From JBQTIP01 sp052388025 (GTDB lineage: Bacteria; Actinomycetota; UBA4738; HRBIN12): 22,340 bases of DNA. This document shows positions 13,660 to 20,683 of this stretch, piece by piece. The stretch lies in the NCBI GenBank assembly GCA_052388025.1, contig JBQTIP010000303.1, positions 1 through 22,340 on the forward strand, read 5' to 3'. The notes beneath the pieces were generated by a model. It did not search any database. It saw only the letters and a program-made list of their open reading frames with translations, and was not told the origin of the DNA. The position numbers and the translations under genes are program-made. Each line of letters opens with the position of its first letter. Positions within the stretch are counted from its first letter, which is position 1.

Positions 13660-16600
13660 GTGAGGATGGGACTGACTCGGAGGGATTTCCTCAAGGTCGC
13701 GGGGGGTGCCACCGTGGGAATGGTGGTCCTGGGACAGGCGGGGCTCGCGCTCCGGCGGCTCACGCCGGTTGCCATCGCGAACCCGCTCGAGTTCTACCCG
13801 GACCGCGACTGGGAGCGCGTGTACCGGGACCAGTATCGCTACGACGATTCGTTCACCTACGTCTGCTCGGTGAACGACACGCACGCGTGCCGCATGCGTG
13901 CCTTCGTGCGAAACGGCATCGTCACGCGGACAGAGGCGAACTACGACGTAGACCGGTACACGGATCTCTTCGGCAACCGGTCCACGGCCCACTGGCACCC
14001 GCGCGGCTGCGCCAAGGGCCACACGCTTCACCGCCGCGTGTACGGTCCGTACCGACTCCGCTATCCGATGGTCCGGGCGGGCTGGAAGCGGTGGGCCGAC
14101 GACGGCTATCCGTACCTCACCCCCGAGCTCCGCTCGAGGTACCTATTCGACGCGCGGGGGAAGGACACGTTCGTCCGCCTCTCGTGGGACGAGGTCTACC
14201 GGTACGCGGCCGGCGCCATGGTCGCCGTGGCGGAGACCTACAGCGGGGAGGACGGCGCGAGGCGCCTGGAGGCCGAGGGGTACGAGCCCGAGATGATCGA
14301 GGCCATGGGTGGGGCCGGCACCCGGACGCTGAAGCTCCGGGGTGGGATGGGACTCCTCGGAGTGCTCGGCAAGTACGGGATGTACCGGTTCTCGAACATG
14401 CTGGCCCTGCTCGACGTGCGGATCCGCGGCGTGAAGCCCGAGGAATCCTTCGGCGGCCGGAACTGGTCCAACTACACGTGGCACGGCGACCAGGCCCCTG
14501 GGTTCCCCTTCGTCCACGGTCTGCAGTCCTCGGACGTCGACTTCAACGACCTCGTGAACTCACGGCTGCACATCCAGGTGGGGAAGAACCTCGTGGAGAA
14601 CAAGATGCCCGAGTCCCACTGGTTCCACGAGGTAATGGAGCGTGGCGGCAAGATCGTCTCGATCGCGCCCGAGTACAACCCCCCGGCCACCAAGTCCGAC
14701 TACTGGATCCCCGTGCGGCCGGCCACCGACACGGCGCTGTTCCTCGCGATCACCAAGATCATCATGGACGAGGGGCGCTACGACGCCGACTTCGTCAAGC
14801 GGTTCACCGACTTCCCCTTCCTGGTCCGCACCGACGACGGCACGCGCCTGAACCCGGCCGACGTGTTCCCGGGCTACGCGCCGGGGCTGAAGCCGGAGGG
14901 TGCTAGCTTCGGACCCCAGGGGCTGACCGAAGAGGACTACGCGAAGCTCCACGACTTCGTGGTGTGGGACGCCGGGAAGGGCGTCCCCGTCGCCCTTACC
15001 CGGGACGACGTCGGGACGCACATGAAGATCGATCCGGCCCTCGAGGGCCGCTTCCGGGTGAAGCTCTTGGACGGCTCGACGGTCGACGTCGCGCCCCTGT
15101 TCGAGCTCTACAAGCAGCACCTGCGCGATTACGACATCGACACCGTGGCCGAGATCACGCGCGCTCCCAAAGTCCTCATCCGACAGCTCGCGGACGACAT
15201 CGCGACCCTATCGCCGGTCGCGATCCACATCGGTGAGGGGATCAACCACTGGTTCCACGCGACCGAGGCCAACCGTGCCATGTACCTGCCGCTCATGCTG
15301 ACCGGCAACATCGGGAAGCCGGGGGCCGGATGCCACACGTGGGCCGGCAACTACAAGTCCGCGCTCTTCCAGGAGACCCGCTGGAGCGGCCCCGGGTTCA
15401 ACGGCTGGATCTACGAGGACCCCTTCAACCAGAACCTCGACCCGCAGGCGTCGGGCAAGGACGTCGTGTACGTCAAGCACGCCAAGGGGGAGGAGCCGGC
15501 GTACTGGAACCGGGGCGACACGCCGTTGATCGTCGATACGCCGAAGTACGGGCGGAAGGTCTTCACCGGCCTCACGCACATGCCAACGCCCACGAAGGTC
15601 ATGTGGTTCACGAACGTGAACCTGCTGAACAACGCCAAGTGGGCCTACGAGATGCTGAAGAACGTCAACCCGAAGATCGACATGATCATCTCGCAGGACA
15701 TCGAGATGACGGCGTCCTGCGAGTACGCGGACGTGATCCTGCCGGCCAACTCCTGGCTGGAGTTCGAGGACCTCGAGGTCACGGCGTCCTGCTCGAACCC
15801 GTTCCTGCAGATATGGAAGGGCGGGATCAAGCCCGTCGGGGACACGAAGGACGACATTGTGATACTCGCCGAGATGGCCCGGGAGCTCTCGCGCCAGACG
15901 GGCGACGAGCGCTTCGAGAGCCACTGGAAGTTCGAGCTCGAGGGCCGCCGCGACATCTACCTGCGCCGGCTGCTTGAGACCTCGGCCACGACGGCCGGCT
16001 ACGACCTGGACGACATCATGGCCGGGAAGTACGGGGAGCCGGGGGCGGCGCTGATGCTGTTCCGGACCTACCCGCGGATCCCCTTCTACGAGCAGATCCA
16101 CGATAGCACGCCCTTCTTCACCGACACGGGGCGGCTGAACGCCTACTGCGACATCCCGGAGGCCCACGAGTACGGCGAGACCTTCGTCGTGCACCGCGAG
16201 GGACCGGAGGCGACGCCGTACCTGCCCAACGTCATCGTCTCCACGAACCCGCTCGTGCGGCCGGACGACTACGGGATTCCCCCGAATGCCGACGATGCCG
16301 ACGAGCGCACGGTCCGCAACGTGAAGCTCTCATGGGCCGAGGTCAGGGGGACGACGAATCCCCTTTGGGAGCAGGGCCTGCGCTTCTACTGCCTGACCCC
16401 GAAGACCCGCCACCGGGTCCACTCGCAGTGGAGCGTGACCGACTGGCACTTCATCTGGGACTCGAACTTCGGCGATCCCTACCGTCAGGACAAGCGGCTA
16501 CCGGGGGTGGGCGAGCACCAGATGCACATGAACCCCCAGGCCGCGAAGGATCTGGGCATCGAGGACGGTGATTACGTCTACGTGGACGCGAACCCAGCCG

Positions 16601-17106
16601 ATCGCCCCTATCGCGGGTGGAGGGCGGACGACCCCTTCTACAAGGTGGCGCGCCTGAAGCTCCGCGCCGCCTACAACCCAGCCTACCCGTACGACGTCAT
16701 CATGATCAAGCACGCACCGTTCATGGCTACGGAGAAGACGGTCGAGGCGCACGAGACGCGTCTGGACGGCCGGGCCATCTCGAAGGACACCGGCTATCAG
16801 TCGAACCTGCGATACGGCTCGCAGCAGTCGTTGACTCGCGACTGGTCGATGCCCATGCACCAGACCGACAACCTGCTTCACAAGTCGAAGGACTCCGACC
16901 ACTTCGTCTTCGGCTACGAGGCGGACAACCACGCTGTCAACACCGTCCCCAAGGAGACACTCGTGAAGGTGGGCTTCGCCGAAGCGGGCGGCCTGGGCGG
17001 CGTGGGCGTCTGGAGGCCGGCCACGACCGGCCTCACCCCGGCGGCGGAGGATCCAGCGATGCTCACGTACCTCGCGGGCGGCTACATCAAGAGGGCGGGC
17101 CCATGA
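13660..17106 (+). CDS. Type II DMSO-reductase-family molybdopterin catalytic (alpha) subunit
   Basis: This 1148-aa protein binds bis-MGD molybdenum and one [4Fe-4S] cluster and is exported folded by Tat (TRRDFLKVAGG at residues 6-16). The cluster region reads VCSVNDTHAC, then PRGCAKG: Cys69, Cys77 and Cys117, with Asp73 where NarG has its second ligand. WHGDQAPGFP aligns with the NarG block holding the molybdenum-binding Asp, here Asp277, which places it in the type II group. The surrounding sequence is closest, from memory, to periplasmic NXR, selenate reductase and related alpha subunits. The reaction direction and substrate cannot be read. GTG 13660 is used; ATG 13666 is equally possible. 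Its stop overlaps the next start (ATGA at 17103). Chaperone, heme-b and membrane genes follow. Confidence 0.9.
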   Translation: MRMGLTRRDFLKVAGGATVGMVVLGQAGLALRRLTPVAIANPLEFYPDRDWERVYRDQYRYDDSFTYVCSVNDTHACRMRAFVRNGIVTRTEANYDVDRYTDLFGNRSTAHWHPRGCAKGHTLHRRVYGPYRLRYPMVRAGWKRWADDGYPYLTPELRSRYLFDARGKDTFVRLSWDEVYRYAAGAMVAVAETYSGEDGARRLEAEGYEPEMIEAMGGAGTRTLKLRGGMGLLGVLGKYGMYRFSNMLALLDVRIRGVKPEESFGGRNWSNYTWHGDQAPGFPFVHGLQSSDVDFNDLVNSRLHIQVGKNLVENKMPESHWFHEVMERGGKIVSIAPEYNPPATKSDYWIPVRPATDTALFLAITKIIMDEGRYDADFVKRFTDFPFLVRTDDGTRLNPADVFPGYAPGLKPEGASFGPQGLTEEDYAKLHDFVVWDAGKGVPVALTRDDVGTHMKIDPALEGRFRVKLLDGSTVDVAPLFELYKQHLRDYDIDTVAEITRAPKVLIRQLADDIATLSPVAIHIGEGINHWFHATEANRAMYLPLMLTGNIGKPGAGCHTWAGNYKSALFQETRWSGPGFNGWIYEDPFNQNLDPQASGKDVVYVKHAKGEEPAYWNRGDTPLIVDTPKYGRKVFTGLTHMPTPTKVMWFTNVNLLNNAKWAYEMLKNVNPKIDMIISQDIEMTASCEYADVILPANSWLEFEDLEVTASCSNPFLQIWKGGIKPVGDTKDDIVILAEMARELSRQTGDERFESHWKFELEGRRDIYLRRLLETSATTAGYDLDDIMAGKYGEPGAALMLFRTYPRIPFYEQIHDSTPFFTDTGRLNAYCDIPEAHEYGETFVVHREGPEATPYLPNVIVSTNPLVRPDDYGIPPNADDADERTVRNVKLSWAEVRGTTNPLWEQGLRFYCLTPKTRHRVHSQWSVTDWHFIWDSNFGDPYRQDKRLPGVGEHQMHMNPQAAKDLGIEDGDYVYVDANPADRPYRGWRADDPFYKVARLKLRAAYNPAYPYDVIMIKHAPFMATEKTVEAHETRLDGRAISKDTGYQSNLRYGSQQSLTRDWSMPMHQTDNLLHKSKDSDHFVFGYEADNHAVNTVPKETLVKVGFAEAGGLGGVGVWRPATTGLTPAAEDPAMLTYLAGGYIKRAGP

Positions 17107-17657
17107 CCCCGACGAAGGACGTCGACCCCGAAGACCCTCTCGAGATCGTGGGCGTGGTCCTCGATCGGCCCATCGACGACCGAGGCCTCGACGACATGGC
17201 CCGCACGTTCGTCGAGGAGTACACGCTGATGGGGTGGAGCCCGAAGCGGATCCTCTCCATCTTCCGGCAGCCCTTCTACGGAGGTGCGCACGACGCGTAC
17301 GAGCGCCTCGGAGAGGAGCGGATCGTCGCGCTCATCGAGGAGACGGTGGGCTCTCGGTTGGGAGCCGCGGGTGGAGGGGACCGACCCGCTGACCGAGGGC
17401 CTGCCCATGGAAACCAGGTGCATGTCGGTCTGCCCCGGGAAGATCCGGCTGCAGGGGCTCGTGGAGATCGGCAAGGACGGGCAGTGGGTGGAAGATCCCG
17501 AGAACCCCATCTACTACCTCGTGAAGGTAGCCAAGGTCGGCCTACCCCTGTACCCGCAGTTCGGGACCGAGCCCAACGGGTACTACATCCCGCCGAGGTG
17601 GGTTCCGCGCGCCTACCTCCACCAGATGTTCGGCCCCGGCGTCGATCACGCAATTGA
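17103..17657 (+). CDS. Small protein between alpha and beta subunits, 3' end disrupted
   Basis: The ATG overlaps the alpha stop. About 85 residues look genuine: PEDPLEIVGVVLDRPID, EEYTLMGWSPKRILSIFRQ, PFYGGAHDAYERLGEERI and VALIEETV. I do not recognise a named family; it is acidic and soluble, and the tight coupling suggests a role with the enzyme. After about 17350 the frame continues to 17657 only as Gly/Arg/Pro-rich shadow sequence opposite the beta-subunit frame, so the true stop has been lost at the same junction that removed the start of the beta gene. The end given is the literal stop; the likely coding part ends near 17360. Confidence 0.5.
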   Translation: MTPTKDVDPEDPLEIVGVVLDRPIDDRGLDDMARTFVEEYTLMGWSPKRILSIFRQPFYGGAHDAYERLGEERIVALIEETVGSRLGAAGGGDRPADRGPAHGNQVHVGLPREDPAAGARGDRQGRAVGGRSREPHLLPREGSQGRPTPVPAVRDRAQRVLHPAEVGSARLPPPDVRPRRRSRN

Positions 17658-17904
17658 GAGCTACGTGGCGCCGTCCCGCGAGCTGCTCGCCGTGCTCCAG
17701 CTCTTCAGGGCCACCCGGACGATTCTCTTCAAGTTCCGGATCGAGAGGGGACCGAAGGTTCGGGACGCTGTCATCAACGGAAAGAAGTGGGCCATGTACG
17801 ACGACACCGTCATCGGGTACGACCGCAGGGGGAACGAGGCGGTCCGTCTCTCCGTGCTGGAGCCTTTCTACGAGCGGCCGGCCAAGTACCTGAACTCGAT
17901 CTGA
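17365..17904 (+). pseudogene. Iron-sulfur beta subunit, N-terminal half missing
   Basis: From about 17365 the frame reads PRVEGTDPLTEGLPMETRCM, then SVCPGKIRLQG and on to PAKYLNSI, which is the C-terminal half of a NarH/EbdB/SerB-type four-cluster ferredoxin subunit. Family members are ~330-350 aa or longer and carry about 15 Cys; only two Cys (RCMSVC) remain here in ~180 residues. The preceding ~190 residues with the other cluster ligands are absent, and the upstream frame belongs to another gene. The nearest usable starts are GTG 17371 and ATG 17407. As written the product could not carry electrons from the alpha subunit to the heme. It is either an operon-killing deletion or an assembly collapse. 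The TorD-like gene follows immediately. Confidence 0.75.
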
Positions 17905-17914
17905 GGTGAGCGGG

Positions 17915-18646
17915 ATGGGATCGAACCTGCGGGCGGACATAGGGGCGGAGGCGGACGAGGCGCTTGCGAGGAGCGCCGTCTACCGGCTGCTATCCCAGGT
18001 GCTCGTGTACCCGAGCGCGAGCGGTGTCGAGCAGCTCCAGGATGAGGACCTCCCGCTCGCCACGGCCTGCGCCGGCCCGCTGCCCGAGGACGTTCGGACC
18101 GCGCTCGGCGAGACCGAGGCGGTCTTGCTGGGTGTCGACGTGGAGACGCTGGAGGGCGCATTCCGCGACGTGTTCTCCCACGTGCACTCCGCGGACTGCC
18201 CGGCCTACGAGACGGACTACACGGCGAGGGAGATCTGGCGTCAGAGCCAGGAGCTGGCCGACCTGGCCGGCTTCTACCGGGCCTTCGGGATGGAAGGCGT
18301 GGCCGAGCGCCCCGACCACGTGGCCGTGGAGCTGGAGTTCCTGCACCTGGTCTCGTACAAGGCCGCGTGGGCGCTGATCCAGGACGATCCTGAGCACGCT
18401 CGGATCTGTGCAAGCGCGGAGCGAGACTTCCTGGCCGACCACGCCCTGAGGTGGATTCCGGGGTTCGCCACGCGCGTCGTCGCACTCGCCGGCGACGGAC
18501 CCTACTGGGCGGCGGCCCGGCTCGCCGAGGTCTTCCTCCGGAGCGAGGCGAGGCGGTTCGGCATCGCCGAGGAGACGGTGGGGCCGACCGTCCGCCCGCA
18601 GGAAGCCGAGGTCGATGAGGTCGGGCTCTGTGAGGGAGATCCATGA
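17915..18646 (+). CDS. TorD/DmsD/NarJ-family molybdoenzyme chaperone
   Basis: These all-helical cytosolic chaperones bind the Tat signal and apo-form of the catalytic subunit and hold back export until cofactor and clusters are in place. The 243-aa product shows family features: AVYRLLSQVLVYP near the N-terminus, a middle with SADCPAYETDYT, and the signature RPDHVAVELEFLHLVSYKA. ATG 17915 is preferred because GAGGTGA (17903-17909) is an ideal ribosome site for it; GTG 17906 in the same frame is the alternative. The stop overlaps the gamma start (ATGA at 18643). Its presence supports the alpha subunit being a Tat-exported enzyme. Confidence 0.85.
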   Translation: MGSNLRADIGAEADEALARSAVYRLLSQVLVYPSASGVEQLQDEDLPLATACAGPLPEDVRTALGETEAVLLGVDVETLEGAFRDVFSHVHSADCPAYETDYTAREIWRQSQELADLAGFYRAFGMEGVAERPDHVAVELEFLHLVSYKAAWALIQDDPEHARICASAERDFLADHALRWIPGFATRVVALAGDGPYWAAARLAEVFLRSEARRFGIAEETVGPTVRPQEAEVDEVGLCEGDP

Positions 18647-19616
18647 GCGCGAGTGTGAGATCCGCCGCTGTGCTGGCTCTCGCATTGGCCGTCGCCGCCG
18701 CCCTCACCGCAACCGGGACGCGGCTCGCCGGGTCTGCGACCACGACGATCACGGCGCTTCGGACGAGTGAGACCGTGCCCTTGGGGGACCCCTTCGACGC
18801 TTTCTGGGACGACGTCCCCCGCGTCGAGATCCCGCTCTCGGCCCAGCAGATCGTCCCGCCCAAAGGGGGCCGGGGGTTCACGATGGGCGCGCGGGCGGTG
18901 CACGACGGCGAGAACCTGTACATCGCCGTGGACTGGGCCGATGCCTCCGCCGATCGCTCGGTGGGCGCGCCCCAGGACTTCACCGACGCGGTGGCCGTGC
19001 AGTTCCCCGCGATCGCCGGAACCGCGGTGCCGGCCTTCTGCATGGGCGACCCAAACGCCACCGTCAACATCTGGCAGTGGAAGGCGGTATGGCAAGCCGA
19101 CGTCCGGTGGGGGTTCCAGGGCGGCATCCGCACCCGGTACCCCAATGTCGAGGTCGACTGGTACCCGTTCCGCGGCGACGAGGTCTTCTACCCAGGCCGG
19201 GCGGCTGGGAACCCCTTCTCGGCGATCGACCGGACGACGCCCGTGGACAATCTCGTGGCCGGCGGATTCGGGACGCTCACTGCCGATCCGGAGCCGGTCG
19301 TGGACGGGTGGGGTGCCTGGCGGAACGGCCGTTGGCGCGTGGTCTTCTCACGGCCGATGCAGGTGAGCCGCGACGGGAGCGTCGAGCTGGGTATCGGCGT
19401 CACCGACGTGGCATTCGCCGTCTGGGACGGGGCGGCCGAGGAGCGTGACGGGATGAAGTCGGTCGCGAACTTCGTGACGCTCCACATCGCTGATGAGGCG
19501 GAGGCCGCAAGGCCGGGGTGGCCGGCCTGGCGGTTGCCCTACTTCGCCTTCCTGATCGTGTGGGCACTGGTCGTCGTGATGTGGCCGGGCGGCTGGGTGG
19601 GAGGGGCGCCGCATGA
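18643..19616 (+). CDS. Ethylbenzene-dehydrogenase-type heme-b gamma subunit, frameshifted at its end
   Basis: The product has a signal peptide or N-terminal anchor (LALALAVAAALTATG), an EbdC/SerC-like beta-sandwich heme-b domain and a C-terminal membrane helix (LPYFAFLIVWALVVVMW). Met134 in FCMGDP and Lys272 in DGMKSVANF sit where EbdC uses Met101 and Lys217 as axial heme ligands. It would pass electrons between the beta subunit and a membrane or soluble carrier. In the sequence as given the frame stays open to 20256, but beyond ~19610 it is Arg/Pro/Gly-rich shadow of the next gene. One extra G in the run at 19601-19606 would end it at the TGA at 19614-19616, giving the usual ATGA overlap. 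I used that end; the literal stop is 20254-20256. Confidence 0.7.
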
Positions 19617-20614
19617 TCGTCGAGGAGCGCGCCCTCCCCGTCGATACTCATCCGACGACCATCGCGGCTCCGGAGGCGCCCACGGCCCGGTGGACGCCGC
19701 TCGCGGTGGTCCTCGCCCTCCTGCCACTCGCGGCGCTTGTGGAACTGCTGCTCGTGCGGACCTTCTACCGGGTCGGGGTCTACCTGCCGAAGGAGGGGCC
19801 CTTCCGCCTTGCCTACCGGGCGCTCACGGCGACGGGCTCGTTCGCCTTCAACCTGTCCTCGGTCCTCGCCGTCGCCGCGCTCCTCCTGCTCACCGCGAAG
19901 GCGTGGCGCGCGTGGCGGAGCGTCGCCGTCTGCCTCGGGACGTTCGTCGCCACAACGCTCGTGGCCGCGTCGGCGGGCGCCCCCGGGCTTGGACCGACGG
20001 TCCGTCTTCTGTTCGTGCTGTGCCTGGCGGCTGTGGGGTGGCCCTACGTCCGGTCCGGCCCCGGCGGCCTTCGGCGCGCCGCGGTGGTCGGGATCGGGGG
20101 CGCGCTCCTCCTGTCGTCCTATGCCGGGTTGGCCGGCGACGCGGCGCGGCTCGTGCCGTCAGCCGGCGGTCCGGGAGGCGGGACCGCGGCGCAGCTAGCG
20201 GCCGAGGCCCTCGCCGTGGCGGCGGCCTTTGTCGCGTTCCTCGCATGGGCGTCTGAGGAGCGCCCGCGCATGGGTCCGATCGTGCTCGGCGCGATCCCCG
20301 CCGCCGCACTGCTTGTGGCCTGGAAGGCGAACGGCGCCATCACGGGGATCCTGGTCCTGTGGACGGCCGGGCTCCGGCTGTACCTACCGATGTGGCTGTA
20401 CGGGCTGGCTCTCTGGGCGTTCTCGGCCGCGGCCGTCGGCTGGCTCCCCCGTCGGCCGTGGCGGAGCGCGGGGCTTGCGCTCCTGCTCGTGGGGGGACTC
20501 CTGCTCGAGTCGACGTACACGCAGACGCTGGCGCTCCTCGCCGTAGTGCTCTTGACGGATGGCTTCACCGTCGGCGGGCTTCCGTGGCCGGGCCGCCGGG
20601 CGCCGGCCACATAG
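19613..20614 (+). CDS. Polytopic membrane protein (333 aa, ~10 TM)
   Basis: The protein has about ten membrane helices. Examples are PLAVVLALLPLAALVELLL near residues 26-45, FNLSSVLAVAALLLLT near 78-92, and AITGILVLWTAGLRLYLPMW near 240-260. Few charged residues interrupt the helices. I see no heme-ligand His pairs of the NarI kind and do not recognise a family. It starts in the ATGA at the end of the gamma gene, so it belongs to the operon and could anchor the complex or exchange electrons with quinone; this is inference. Absence of conserved His makes a di-heme cytochrome b unlikely. Confidence 0.75.
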   Translation: MIVEERALPVDTHPTTIAAPEAPTARWTPLAVVLALLPLAALVELLLVRTFYRVGVYLPKEGPFRLAYRALTATGSFAFNLSSVLAVAALLLLTAKAWRAWRSVAVCLGTFVATTLVAASAGAPGLGPTVRLLFVLCLAAVGWPYVRSGPGGLRRAAVVGIGGALLLSSYAGLAGDAARLVPSAGGPGGGTAAQLAAEALAVAAAFVAFLAWASEERPRMGPIVLGAIPAAALLVAWKANGAITGILVLWTAGLRLYLPMWLYGLALWAFSAAAVGWLPRRPWRSAGLALLLVGGLLLESTYTQTLALLAVVLLTDGFTVGGLPWPGRRAPAT

Positions 20615-20671
20615 GACGGATCGCCGGCCAGACATCCGGACGATCGAACGCCAGGGACGCTGCCGGCGGGG

Positions 20672-20677
20672 CACAAT
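20672..20677 (+). promoter_or_regulatory. Possible -10 of a leaderless mogA-xdhC transcript
   Basis: CACAAT ends six bases before ATG 20684, so transcription would start at the start codon. There is no convincing ribosome site. The 69-bp gap after the membrane-protein gene otherwise shows nothing. No clear -35 is seen. Confidence 0.3.
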
Positions 20678-20683
20678 AGGGGC

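Noticed and set aside
13540..13660. Molybdenum-cofactor riboswitch before the alpha gene
   Set aside because: Only a simple hairpin is visible; I could not fit the conserved core of the Moco RNA motif.
13660..17106. Naming the alpha subunit NarG (respiratory nitrate reductase)
   Set aside because: Tat signal, EbdC-like gamma and the NDTH-type cluster motif differ from cytoplasmic NarGHI; the substrate cannot be decided.
19617..20256. Long C-terminal extension of the heme-b gamma subunit in the same frame
   Set aside because: It is Arg/Pro/Gly-rich with no domain, and the overlapping frame encodes a clean ten-helix membrane protein starting at an ATGA overlap. It is better explained by a one-base error.
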